Shown here: piece after piece, positions 17,919 to 26,177 of the stretch
Layout: the number at the start of each line of letters is the position of its first letter
Numbering within the stretch: position 1 is the first letter of the stretch
Assembly: GCA_016722045.1 (NCBI GenBank)
Contig: JADKGY010000009.1
Span: 1-26,177 of the forward strand
Reading direction: 5' to 3'
Length of the DNA: 26,177 nt
Source: Candidatus Opimibacter skivensis
Lineage (GTDB): Bacteria; Bacteroidota; Bacteroidia; Chitinophagales; Saprospiraceae
Program-made: the position numbers and the translations under genes
Notes under the pieces: generated by a model
Seen by the model: the letters and a program-made list of their open reading frames with translations, nothing else
Told to the model about the DNA's origin: nothing
Databases searched by the model: none

Positions 17919-18992
17919 TCAAAATGTTTTAGTGATACCCGCATTTAATGTGTATTGATGAGCAAGTTGTGTTCCATTCAGGTTTTGATAAACAGGTATT
18001 CCGAATTCCACGGCAATTTTACAATTACTCAGGAAATTTTTGTCGATATAGAAGTTAGTACCTAAATATCCATTTACCTTTTGGCCTCCGTAGCTACCGG
18101 GATTTGCATCAGGCTCAATGACTGAATATACGTTTGGATCACTTCCCTGGATGCTCCCTCCTGTGAAACTTTCTAACCGGGCAGAAACACTCATGAATGA
18201 AGAGATAAGGTAAGAAGTCCAAACATTGAAAGTGATATCACTTCCATAATGGTAGCCGATAGAATTGAAAAAAGGTCTGATCGTAGCAAATGCCTGCGCA
18301 CTCCACGTAATGTTTTCATTATGTTTCAGATAGGTAAGTCCGGGCATGAAGTCCAATGAGCCTGTCCCTAGTTGCATCATATAGGGATGACGTTCACCTT
18401 CAAAGACTGCGTGATCGCCGGCATCAATATCAAATTTTCCGGTTGGAATATTTATTCCTGCACTGAATACAAGTGAAGACCTCTCATCACTAAGCAATTT
18501 ATAAATGGCCCACAATTTTAAATCTCCAAATCCTGAGGTGGCATGTGTGTGTATTGATTCGGTAGACATGACCATCGAACTGTCACCATGATGGTGGTTT
18601 AAAACAGTTCCAGGCGGTAATGTCAGCGTCATCGTTGATGTGATATAATCAGTCATCGCCATAAGTGTAAGCCGGTCCGTGAGACCGTACATGCCCATGA
18701 GCATATGCATATTCATGTGCATATCCTGAGGTGCGAAAATGTAATTATTCCAAACGGCTTCATCGCTTACTGCTGTGGTGCCTGATCTGTTATTTTTCAT
18801 CGTCATACTCATGTAATTGTAAGATAGCATCACACCGCCTTTTGAATGCGCGTGGCTGATCATTACACCTGCCGGACTTAATATGCCCTGACTGATCACG
18901 ATTTGATATTTGATGAAGGATAACATTATAGCTGTATAATACTTTGCTTTCATTGATTGTTGTGTAAAATGCTTTAAAACTGAAAATTTCAT
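17919..18992 (-). CDS. Outer-membrane transporter-like protein, Met/His-rich (copper cluster)
   Basis: A protein of about 357 residues, predicted to be an outer-membrane beta-barrel similar to the transporter/MetA-pathway barrel superfamily. The N-terminus is hydrophobic and ends near IVISQ, a Bacteroidota-type cleavage site. An AGGGG stretch 8 bases before the ATG at 18992 supports that start; an alternative ATG at 18953 would give a shorter signal peptide. Methionine and histidine clusters (QDMHMNMHMLMGMYG, LNHHHGDSS, STESIHTHA) suggest copper contact. Barrel-like strands follow (FGDLKLWAIYKLL, SLVFSAGINIPTGKF, WSAQAFATIRPFF). It ends in NAGITKTF, with terminal Phe. It is first in the minus-strand operon with MbnP and the cytochrome-like protein. 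Substrate not proven. Confidence 0.78.
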   Translation of the reverse strand: MKFSVLKHFTQQSMKAKYYTAIMLSFIKYQIVISQGILSPAGVMISHAHSKGGVMLSYNYMSMTMKNNRSGTTAVSDEAVWNNYIFAPQDMHMNMHMLMGMYGLTDRLTLMAMTDYITSTMTLTLPPGTVLNHHHGDSSMVMSTESIHTHATSGFGDLKLWAIYKLLSDERSSLVFSAGINIPTGKFDIDAGDHAVFEGERHPYMMQLGTGSLDFMPGLTYLKHNENITWSAQAFATIRPFFNSIGYHYGSDITFNVWTSYLISSFMSVSARLESFTGGSIQGSDPNVYSVIEPDANPGSYGGQKVNGYLGTNFYIDKNFLSNCKIAVEFGIPVYQNLNGTQLAHQYTLNAGITKTF

Positions 18993-19115
18993 TCATGTTA
19001 CCCCTGAGATCTGAGTAATAAAGCGGAAGTATAGAAATGCCTATAAAAGGAGTTCAGGCATTTGCCGCTATTGAATTATTTTAGATAAACAGGTTGGGTG
19101 GTAACGAAAAATAAA

Positions 19116-19484
19116 TCAGCAGGATGGAGGATGAAATATGGATAAACTAATTTCATCGTATGGCATATTTACATACAGAGAATGATGCATTGAAGTACAT
19201 GCAAAAGATATAAATTGAAAGGCAAATTGCTTTTCACAAAACTGGAGAACTTCGTGTTTCTCTTTTGCTTTGGAAGCGGGGGTTTGTTCCTTTTTTTGAT
19301 GTTCAGTAAGTTGATTCTCCAGGTAACATTTTCCATTGCAATGCAGAATTGGTTTGTCTTTATTCTTGCAAAATATTCTGGTGATGTAGTCTTTATTGAG
19401 CTCATAGCCTCCCAGGATGATCAGACAGCTAAAGGACTGAAGCAGAATGACAGATGAGAGGAATATAGAGAATATGAGTTTCAA
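19116..19484 (-). CDS. Small Cys-rich envelope protein with CNGKC motif
   Basis: A 122-residue protein starting at a TTG (19484), with no in-frame ATG nearby and an upstream stop fixing the start. The first 25 residues (KLIFSIFLSSVILLQSFSCL) form a signal or membrane segment. The centre carries CKNKDKPILHCNGKCYLENQL, whose CX9CX3C spacing is seen in small hypothetical proteins next to metal-transport genes in Bacteroidota. A charged linker and a second Cys pair (QFCEKQFAFQ, FACTSMHHS) follow, ending IFHPPSC. It lies 123 bases upstream of the outer-membrane gene and divergent from the copper ATPase. The metal-binding role is inferred from cysteines and context only. Confidence 0.65.
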   Translation of the reverse strand: MKLIFSIFLSSVILLQSFSCLIILGGYELNKDYITRIFCKNKDKPILHCNGKCYLENQLTEHQKKEQTPASKAKEKHEVLQFCEKQFAFQFISFACTSMHHSLYVNMPYDEISLSIFHPPSC

Positions 19485-19821
19485 TCTAATTTATTTCGGT
19501 TTCAAAGGTACTATTTAGTTTAATTTCAACGATAAATCCTCATTATACAAGTCAAAACCAAGAGTATGGTAATGTTTATTGAAATGGAAAAACCTTTCTG
19601 CATTCCAATGTAATTACTCATGAGATAAGCAAAAATAGCCATTTAAAACAAAAAGAGTTCGTTGTCCTCACCAATTTGGCCTGAATCCTGAATGAACTGG
19701 CTGAGAAGGTATACAAATGAGAACATGGTGATATTAAAACAGACAATTCAGAAAGGGACTTAGTGCGGAATGACCTGTTTGTTTCTGAAGTATTCTCAGT
19801 GTATTATTAAATAGATATCCA
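19485..19821. promoter_or_regulatory. Divergent regulatory spacer of the copper cluster
   Basis: This 337-base gap separates the minus-strand CNGKC gene from the plus-strand copper ATPase and must hold promoters in both directions. It is AT-rich. I see an 8-bp palindrome CTCATGAG near 19619 and a TTTG near 19780, but no exact TAnnTTTG box and no clear CueR, CsoR or CopY operator. No small RNA or terminator is visible. Confidence 0.3.
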
Positions 19822-22113
19822 ATGGAAACCCATCATCATCACCCCGACACGAAATACACCTGCCCCATGCATCCTGAGATCATTCAGGATAAACCAGGGA
19901 ATTGTCCAAAGTGCGGAATGAACCTGGTTCCCGTAACTTCAAAAGAGGAAAAACTTCATGATCAGGAGGAAGAGGATTCGCATCCACATCACAAGGTTGA
20001 TGCGCATCATATGCATGAGGAGATAGCAAGTGCTCCTGTGACTGATGCTGTCCCGGGTTTCAAAAAATACACCTGTCCGATGCATCCTCAGATCGTTCAG
20101 GACGGTCCGGGAAAGTGTCCTTTATGTGGAATGAACCTGGTTCCACTTTCCAAATCGGTCGAACATGATGGTCGTGGGTCACACTCGTCGGGTATAGCGG
20201 ATTTCAGAAAACGATTTTATGTTGTGCTGATATTGAGTATACCTATCATGCTGCTATCCGAAATGATTCAGCACTGGCTAAATCTGCACATCAGCTTTCC
20301 CGGTTCAAAATATCTGCTTTTGCTTTTGTCAACAGTTGTATTTATTTACGGTGGGATGCCTTTTCTCAAAGGGCTTGTCGGTGAGCTAAGCGTGAAGAAT
20401 CCCGGTATGATGACCCTGATTGGTTTTGCCATTTCTGTTGCCTACATCTACAGTGTAGCTGTTGTATTCGGATTGGAAGGAATGGACTTTTTCTGGGAAC
20501 TTTCCACACTTATTCTAATCATGCTTTTAGGGCATTGGATAGAAATGAAATCGGTGGCAGGTGCATCAAGGGAATTAGAGTTGCTGGTACAGTTGATGCC
20601 ATCCGAAGCACACATGGTCATGCCCGATATGGTGCATGATGTAAAGACAGATACGCTGAAAGAGAATGATATTATTCTTGTAAAACCAGGAGAGAAGGTT
20701 GCTGCAGATGGAATCATTTTAGAAGGCGAGAGTTATCTGAACGAATCGATGTTGACTGGTGAATCTTTACCTGTACAGAAAATAAAGGGGGATAAAGTCA
20801 TTGCAGGATCCATCAATGGCAATGGTTCAATTAAAGTGACAGTGTCGCACGGAGCTGCAGATTCATATCTCTCGCAGGTCATCAAACTTGTATCAGATGC
20901 ACAGAAATCAAAATCGAAGACGCAGTTGCTGGCGGATAAAGCTGCAAGAATTCTGACAATCGTGGCTATGCTGGCAGGGATTATCACATTTTTATATTGG
21001 TACCTCACAGGCCAATCATTATCGTTCGCCATGGAGCGCATGGTAACAGTCATTGTGATTTGTTGTCCTCATGCTTTGGGATTAGCCGTACCCTTAGTGG
21101 TGGCTAAGTCAACGGCTATGTCAGCGAAGCATGGTTTATTGATTAAGAACAGGACTGCATTTGAAAATGCAAGAAAAATCACCACCATCGTATTTGATAA
21201 AACAGGAACACTGACCGTTGGTAAATTTGAAGTTTCAAAGGTTGTTACATTGCAAAACGGATTAGCAGAAAATGAAATCATTCGCCTTGCCTCGGCATTG
21301 GAACAAAATTCAGAGCATCCTATCGCAACAGGTATTCTTCAAAAAATAAAAGATTTATCCATTGCCATACCTTCAGCCACAAATTTTAATGCGATCACAG
21401 GTAAAGGAATTGAAGCTATAGTTGAGGGCAAAAAATTAATGGTCGTAAGTCCGGGATATTTAAAGGAAAATAGTATTGCTTTACCCGTTGACTACAAAGC
21501 TAATGACTCAGAGACGGTAGTTTTTGTTTTGATTGATCATATTTTGGCAGGATACATTGCTTTATCTGATGAGATAAGACCTGAATCTGCTGAGGCCATA
21601 AAAACATTGAAACAGAATAATATCAAATCCATGTTGCTTACAGGCGATAATAATAAAGTGGCAAAGAGCGTGAGTGATACACTGGGGATGGATAGTTTTG
21701 TAGCTGAAGTATTGCCACATCAAAAACTTGAAAAAATAAAAGAGCTTCAAAGCAAAGGTGAATTTGTAGCCATGACAGGTGACGGCGTGAATGATGCGCC
21801 TGCATTGGCCATTGCTGATGTTGGTATTGCAGTAGGTAGTGGTAGTGATATTGCTGCTGAAACTGCAGGGATTGTTTTGGTCAATAGTAATCCAAAAGAT
21901 ATCGTGAGCCTTATTGTATTTGGAAAAGCCACCTACAGGAAAATGATACAGAACCTGATTTGGGCCACTGGTTATAATGTTGTAGCATTGCCTCTTGCGG
22001 CAGGTGTATTGTACTCCAAAGGTGTATTATTAAGTCCTGCAGCAGGTGCAGTATTAATGACCATCAGTACTATTGTTGTCGCTATCAATGCAAGCCTGTT
22101 AAAAATCAAATAA
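19822..22113 (+). CDS. copB: Copper-translocating P-type ATPase, CopB-like (CPH, P1B-3) with two heavy-metal-binding domains
   Basis: A 763-residue inner-membrane pump that uses ATP to expel copper (or silver) from the cytoplasm. A His-rich N-terminus carries two YTCPMHPEI-type heavy-metal-binding domains (residues 12-37 and 83-108) joined by a His-rich linker. Membrane segments start near residue 132. The actuator loop has TGES (312-315). The metal-gate motif is CPH (415-417), the mark of the CopB/P1B-3 group, as opposed to CPC of CopA. The phosphorylation site is DKTGT (459-463). HP is at 499-500 and TGDGVNDAP at 652-660. Length and order are complete and the frame is unbroken, unlike most neighbours. 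The multicopper oxidase starts 5 bases after its stop, so they share a transcript. Symbol given by family; ion specificity is inferred from CPH. Confidence 0.93.
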   Translation: METHHHHPDTKYTCPMHPEIIQDKPGNCPKCGMNLVPVTSKEEKLHDQEEEDSHPHHKVDAHHMHEEIASAPVTDAVPGFKKYTCPMHPQIVQDGPGKCPLCGMNLVPLSKSVEHDGRGSHSSGIADFRKRFYVVLILSIPIMLLSEMIQHWLNLHISFPGSKYLLLLLSTVVFIYGGMPFLKGLVGELSVKNPGMMTLIGFAISVAYIYSVAVVFGLEGMDFFWELSTLILIMLLGHWIEMKSVAGASRELELLVQLMPSEAHMVMPDMVHDVKTDTLKENDIILVKPGEKVAADGIILEGESYLNESMLTGESLPVQKIKGDKVIAGSINGNGSIKVTVSHGAADSYLSQVIKLVSDAQKSKSKTQLLADKAARILTIVAMLAGIITFLYWYLTGQSLSFAMERMVTVIVICCPHALGLAVPLVVAKSTAMSAKHGLLIKNRTAFENARKITTIVFDKTGTLTVGKFEVSKVVTLQNGLAENEIIRLASALEQNSEHPIATGILQKIKDLSIAIPSATNFNAITGKGIEAIVEGKKLMVVSPGYLKENSIALPVDYKANDSETVVFVLIDHILAGYIALSDEIRPESAEAIKTLKQNNIKSMLLTGDNNKVAKSVSDTLGMDSFVAEVLPHQKLEKIKELQSKGEFVAMTGDGVNDAPALAIADVGIAVGSGSDIAAETAGIVLVNSNPKDIVSLIVFGKATYRKMIQNLIWATGYNVVALPLAAGVLYSKGVLLSPAAGAVLMTISTIVVAINASLLKIK

Positions 22114-22118
22114 TCCCG

Positions 22119-24366
22119 ATGAATCGACTCCTCACCATTCTACTCGTTCTTTTAGGTTTTATTCATGTCCATGCGCAACAGGAATCGCATATTTCGAAAG
22201 GGAAACGTGTGATATATCATCTTTATATCGCTGACACCACTGTCAATTATACAGGTAAATCCAGGCACGCTATTGCCATCAATGGATCGATTCCCGCACC
22301 AACTTTATATTTTACAGAAGGTGACACTGCAGAAATCTATGTACACAATACGTTAAAAAAAGGAACAACATCTATCCATTGGCATGGAATAATATTACCC
22401 AATCGTTTTGATGGGGTACCTAATTTAACTACTGCTCCCATCAAGCCTGGAGAAGTGCATTTGTTTGAATTTCCTATAATCCAAAACGGTACATATTGGT
22501 ATCATTCGCATACAGAACTGCAGGAGCAGAGTGGCATGTATGGTGCATTGATTATTTATAAAAGGACGAACCGGTGATGCATCAATATCCGGTCGTCTTG
22601 AGTGACTGGATCGATGAAAATCCCTAAGCAGGTGCATCGGAGCCTGCATAATGCAACAGATTGGTATGCAATACGAAAAGGAAGTACACAGAATTATTTT
22701 CAGGCTATCGGCCAGGGATATTTTAGTACCAAAGTTGCCAACGAATGGAAGCGAATGCTGGCGATGGATGTAAGTGATGTAGCCTATGACAGATTTTTGA
22801 CAAATGGGAAAACGCAAATTGAGCAACCTCTATTCAAAAAAGGTGATAAAGTAAAACTTCGTGTCGTCAATGGAAGCGCCGCCACTTATTTCTGGTTGAC
22901 ATGGTCCGGAGGAAAAATAACTGTTGTAGCTAACGATGGAGAAGATATAGAACCTGTTGAAGTAGATCGATTGATCATAGCCGTTTCAGAAACGTACGAT
23001 ATCATTGTCACCGTGCCTGAAGATATGAGCTATCAATTCCTGGCTACAGCTGAAGACCGTACGAAATCTACTTCGCTTTGGCTTGGCAGTGGAATGCTCA
23101 TGCCTGCAAATCCATTACCCAAACTGAAATATTTTGAAGGCATGAAAATGATGAATGGAATGATGAAGCTCAATGGCGATCTTGATGATATGGGCATGAA
23201 TATGAGCAATCAAACCATGGATATGAACAATGTCATGTATCCTGAAATATCCGGAGAGCCAGAATCGAAAAAGAAAATGGATAAAAACCAAGATGTGCAT
23301 CATGACGAAAAGATGGATATGAGCCATGATGATATGCAAAACATGGATATGAGTTCGGAAGATATTGTCACACTCGATTATTCCATGTTGCGTTCGCCAA
23401 AGAACACAACATTGCCACAGGGGACACTGAAGGAATTGCATTTCGAATTGACGGGCAACATGAATCGTTTTGTATGGAGTATTAATAACAAGACTGTATC
23501 TGAAGCGGATAAAATATTGATCCACAAGGGGGAGAACATCCGGATCATCATGACGAACAATACCATGATGCGTCATCCAATGCACTTGCATGGTCATTAT
23601 TTCAGATTGCTGAATGGACAGGGAGAACATGCACCATTAAAAAATGTGGTGGATATCATGCCAATGGAAACGGATACACTTGAGTTTGCAGCGACAGAAA
23701 GCGGAGACTGGTTTTTTCATTGTCATATTCTATATCACATGATGAGTGGCATGGGCAGGATATTCAGTTATGAAAATTCACTTCCTAATCCTGAGCTTCC
23801 TAATCCGTCACAGTCATTACGCAAATTGTATAACGATGACAGGCAATTTCATGTGATGGCAAAGGTGGGTGTTGAAAGCAATGGAAGTGATGGTGAAGCT
23901 ATGCTAGCCAATACGCGATGGAAACTGGCTACGATGTGGCATCTCGGCTATCATGATGAGCATGGCTATGAAAATGAAATCAATCTTGGCAAATATCTGG
24001 GGAAGATGCAATGGCTTTATCCGTATGTCGGATTTGATTATCATTATCGTGTTTCTGATATAATTGAAAAAAATTATTTCAATCAGATCAGTAATAAAAA
24101 TAATCGTAAGGCTTTTGTTTTAGGCGTTGAATATACTTTGCCAATGCTGATTATAGCAGATGGAAGAGTGGATACTGATGGAAAATTTCGTTTTCAGCTG
24201 AGCAGAGAAGATATTCCGGTTACAAATCGATTACGACTCAATCTGATGGCTAACACGGATAAAGAGTATACGGTAGGCTAGATACGTAGTCACAAAATAT
24301 TTCAGCTTGTCTACACATTATGATAGTGATATGGGATGGGGTGGAGGTGTGACGATTACTTATTAG
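22119..24366 (+). CDS. Multicopper oxidase with Met-rich linker fused to a C-terminal CopB-like beta-barrel domain (frameshifted)
   Basis: A periplasmic copper oxidase of about 745 residues. The signal peptide ends VHAQ (residue 20). Cupredoxin 1 carries HWHG (87-90) and HSH (129-131). The last cupredoxin has HPMHLHGHYF and HCHILYHMMSGM, completing the type 1 and trinuclear copper ligands. Between them is a Met/Asp/His-rich segment (about 23140-23360), as in CopA/PcoA-type oxidases. After the oxidase, about 190 residues of alternating strands (KLATMWHLGYHDEHG, QWLYPYVGFDYHY, AFVLGVEYTLPM, FRFQLSRED) resemble the outer-membrane CopB family. Frame repairs are: one A missing at about 22560, an extra base at about 22624, and two T missing at about 24276. 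The last restores RYVVTKYFSLSTHYDSDMGW and ends GGGVTITY at 24366. Without it the protein appears 30 residues short. Confidence 0.9.
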
Positions 24367-24771
24367 AACTAAAACCCTGAAAGGGTTTGATGTTAATAGC
24401 CGTGGGTGCAACCCACGGAATAAAAGATGAGCAAGTGTTCAACCCTGAAGGGGTTGAATTTCATTGTGTATCGATGATTTTGTTCATGAAACAGATTTAT
24501 TCAACCCATTCAGGGTTGAACTGAATATTTTCTCTCAATCCGTGAGTTCCACTCACGGCTATTGATATTCAAGTCTTTCAGACTTGGTATGGTATCAACA
24601 GTTCAGATGCGGTTGATTTCGTAAATTCGTTTCTTTAATACTAATGATCCTATTATGGCTATCTAAAAGCATTCTGGAAAGCATTCCGAAATTTCTTAAA
24701 AAAGATTGTTGTAAATAATATCACGGATTATAAAACCAAATCCTAAACCTGAACATATCAAACTATAAAAA
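24367..24771. other. Spacer with a six-hairpin array and AT-rich leader of the aldolase gene
   Basis: No gene is present. The first half (24372-24586) is the hairpin array listed separately. The second half is AT-rich and leads to the aldolase ATG through an A-rich stretch (AACTATAAAAAA), the usual Bacteroidota leader. I see no exact TAnnTTTG box. Confidence 0.5.
24372..24586. repeat. Array of six hairpins arranged A-B-C-C'-B'-A'
   Basis: The six hairpins are A 24372-24388 (AAACCCT/AGGGTTT), B 24400-24418 (CCGTGGGT/ACCCACGG), C 24438-24458 (TTCAACCC/GGGTTGAA), C' 24500-24520 (same stem), B' 24540-24558 (CCGTGAGT/ACTCACGG) and A' 24570-24586 (CAAGTCT/AGACTTG). Their order is mirror-symmetrical, and ATAGCCGTG next to B reappears inverted as CACGGCTAT next to B'. 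The whole 215-bp block is therefore an imperfect inverted repeat made of smaller hairpins. This pattern fits Bacteroidota REP/BIME-like repeats. Confidence 0.85.
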
Positions 24772-24772
24772 A

Positions 24773-25830
24773 ATGACAAGCGAGAAAATCAATACTCTGT
24801 TAGGTAACAAAGCGGAATTTTTATTAAACCATACCTGCACTGCGATTGATAAAAACATGATTCATCTTCCTTCGCCAAATCATATTGAGGAAATATGGAT
24901 GAATAGCAATCGGAACAACCAGGTACTCGGAGTTATCAGACATTGTTAGATCATGGCAGATTGGGAGGCACAGGTTATTGCAGCATTCTTCCGGTAGATC
25001 AGGGAATAGAACATAGTGCTGGTTCTGCGTTTGCACCCAATCCCATTTATTTTGATCCTGAACATATTATTAAACTTGCTATTGAAGGGGGTTGTAACGG
25101 TGTTGCTTCTACATATGGTGTACTAGGTATAATGTCAAGGAAATATGCGCATCGGATTCCATTCATCGTTAAGATCAATCACAACGAATTTCTTAGCATG
25201 CCTAACCGATATGATCAGACGCTTTTCGGGTCTGTCCGGAGTGCATGGAATATGGGCGCAGTGGCTATAGGTGCTACTATCTATTGGGGCAGTCCGGAAA
25301 GTTCCCGTCAGTTGAAAGAGATCGCTGAAGCATTTGAACTGGCGCATGAACTGGGTATGATGACCATACTATGGTGTTATACTCGCAACAATGGATTTAA
25401 AGTGGATGGTATTGATTATCATGCCTCTGCTGATCTTACGGGTCAGGCTAATCATTTGGGTGTAACTATTCAGGCTGATATAATCAAACAAAAATTACCT
25501 GTCAATAATGGCGGATACCTGGCCACGAAACATGGAAAAACAAGTAAGCTTGTCTATGAAAGACTGACAACGGATCATCCTATTGATTTGACACGATACC
25601 AGGTGCTTAACTGTTATAGTGGTCGCATAGGACTGATCAACAGTGGTGGCGAAAGTCAGGGCGAAAGTGATCTGAGTGAAGCCGTGACTACTGCTGTGAT
25701 AAATAAACGTGCAGGTGGTATGGGGCTGATATTGGGAAGGAAGGCATTCCAACGACCATTCAAAGAAGGTGTGGATCTTTTGAATGCAGTTCAGGATGTT
25801 TATCTGGATCAATCGATAACTATAGCTTGA
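24773..25830 (+). CDS. fbaB: Class I fructose-bisphosphate aldolase (DhnA/FbaB family), one frameshift
   Basis: Cytoplasmic glycolytic/gluconeogenic enzyme that splits fructose 1,6-bisphosphate into dihydroxyacetone phosphate and glyceraldehyde 3-phosphate through a lysine Schiff base. The start at ATG 24773 reads MTSEKINTLLGNKAEFLL. A one-base loss near 24925 (CAGGTACTCGGAG) shifts the frame. Restoring it gives QVL.RSYQTLLDHGRLGGTG. The rest is intact: YCSILPVDQGIEHSAG, GGCNGVASTYGVLG, PFIVKINHNEF, VAIGATIYWGS, GMMTILWCYTRN, ADLTGQANHLGV, INSGGES and GMGLILGRKAFQRP, typical DhnA-family blocks with the phosphate-binding glycine-rich loops near the end. Restored length is about 352 residues, normal for this family. 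It is transcribed alone as far as can be seen. Confidence 0.92.
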
Positions 25831-25882
25831 GTATGTTTTGCTGGCTTTCCGGAATTTTTAAAAGGATTTTTCATACTTATGA

Positions 25883-26177
25883 TTATTCTATTTCAAATAA
25901 ATCATGTTTTGTCTCCTTCCTGGCAATGATCTCCAACTTTGAACGTTCATTGCTATCTGGTTTTGATTTCAGCATTCGCTGTAGTTTAATCAGACTGAAC
26001 CAGTCTTTTCGCTGAAGATATTTGGCCTGAATGGACCATGATTCAGGATATTGGTAAGATGAAATAAGGTTTTTACAGGATGCCAGAATGGAGGTTAAAT
26101 TTTCAAAAGACGTATTGGCTAACTCTTCAGTTGAATTTATTTTGTTCTTTTCAAACTCATTTATCAATGCCGGGCTG
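25883..26177 (-). CDS. C-terminal part of an unknown protein with a helix-hairpin-helix-like segment (partial)
   Basis: The frame is open to the right edge, so the N-terminus lies outside the window. The visible 97 or so residues begin PALINEFEKNKINSTEELA, then NTSFENLTSILASCKNLIS, resembling a helix-hairpin-helix fold of the kind found in DNA-binding or scaffold proteins. A Trp-rich helical stretch follows (SWSIQAKYLQRKDWFSLIKL) and then a charged tail. It is convergent with the aldolase, with a 52-base gap. I assign no function; the helix-hairpin-helix resemblance is weak. Confidence 0.6.
   Translation of the reverse strand, partial: SPALINEFEKNKINSTEELANTSFENLTSILASCKNLISSYQYPESWSIQAKYLQRKDWFSLIKLQRMLKSKPDSNERSKLEIIARKETKHDLFEIE

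Noticed and set aside
23115..23630. 171-codon His-rich minus-strand open frame
   Set aside because: It is antisense to the Met/Asp/His-rich segment of the multicopper oxidase. The His runs are the complement of ATG codons.

Overview
The window is typical Bacteroidota DNA, most like Saprospiria/Chitinophagia. The evidence is two giant secreted proteins with the gliding-motility-type (CHU_C) C-terminal sorting domain of type IX secretion, a DUF6787 membrane protein, an MbnP-family lipoprotein, Bacteroidota -7 boxes (TAnnTTTG) and A-rich leaders instead of strong Shine-Dalgarno sites. GC is moderate to low. No phage, plasmid, insertion sequence, CRISPR or rRNA gene is visible.

Layout. (1) 1-1812: an unidentified minus-strand remnant running off the left edge, then rseP (site-2 intramembrane protease) so full of indels that it reads only after changing frame many times. 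(2) 1897-9470: two tandem paralogous genes for roughly 1200-residue secreted proteins with PKD-like domains, an array of Cys-containing GCDS repeats, SprB-like repeats and a CHU_C tail. The first is heavily frameshifted, the second much less. (3) 9631-11361, all minus: a PD40/TolB-like propeller lipoprotein, a DUF6787 protein and two tRNA-Leu genes (CAG and CAA). (4) 11423-15742: an M28 aminopeptidase lipoprotein with a C-terminal PDZ domain, an unknown lipoprotein on the opposite strand, an outer-membrane beta-barrel protein and a cold-shock protein with a clear intrinsic terminator. The gaps hold nested inverted repeats and a 60-bp near-perfect palindrome. (5) 15743-16681: about 0.9 kb without a convincing gene, holding a decayed 27-bp tandem repeat, a 28-bp perfect palindrome and a polypurine minisatellite. 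(6) 16682-24366: a copper-handling island. The minus arm encodes an outer-membrane transporter-like protein, an MbnP-like lipoprotein and a CX4CH cytochrome-like lipoprotein, with a small CNGKC protein nearby. The plus arm encodes a CPH-type (P1B-3, CopB-like) ATPase with two heavy-metal-binding domains and a multicopper oxidase fused to a C-terminal beta-barrel-like domain. (7) 24367-26177: a 215-bp array of six hairpins, class I fructose-bisphosphate aldolase, and the C-terminal end of a helix-hairpin-helix-like protein running off the right edge.

How the genes fit together. Region 6 forms a plausible route for copper. The ATPase would export copper from the cytoplasm to the periplasm. The multicopper oxidase would oxidise or sequester it there, with its Met/His-rich linker and barrel tying it to the outer membrane. 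MbnP, the cytochrome-like lipoprotein and the outer-membrane protein would bind, reduce or move copper at the envelope. No dedicated regulator is in the window.

Quality warning. Indels break rseP, both CHU_C genes, the PD40 protein, the M28 peptidase, the unknown lipoprotein, the multicopper oxidase and the aldolase. Several lie in homopolymers, and the density falls steeply from left to right. I read most of them as uncorrected long-read or low-coverage contig-end errors, not true gene decay.
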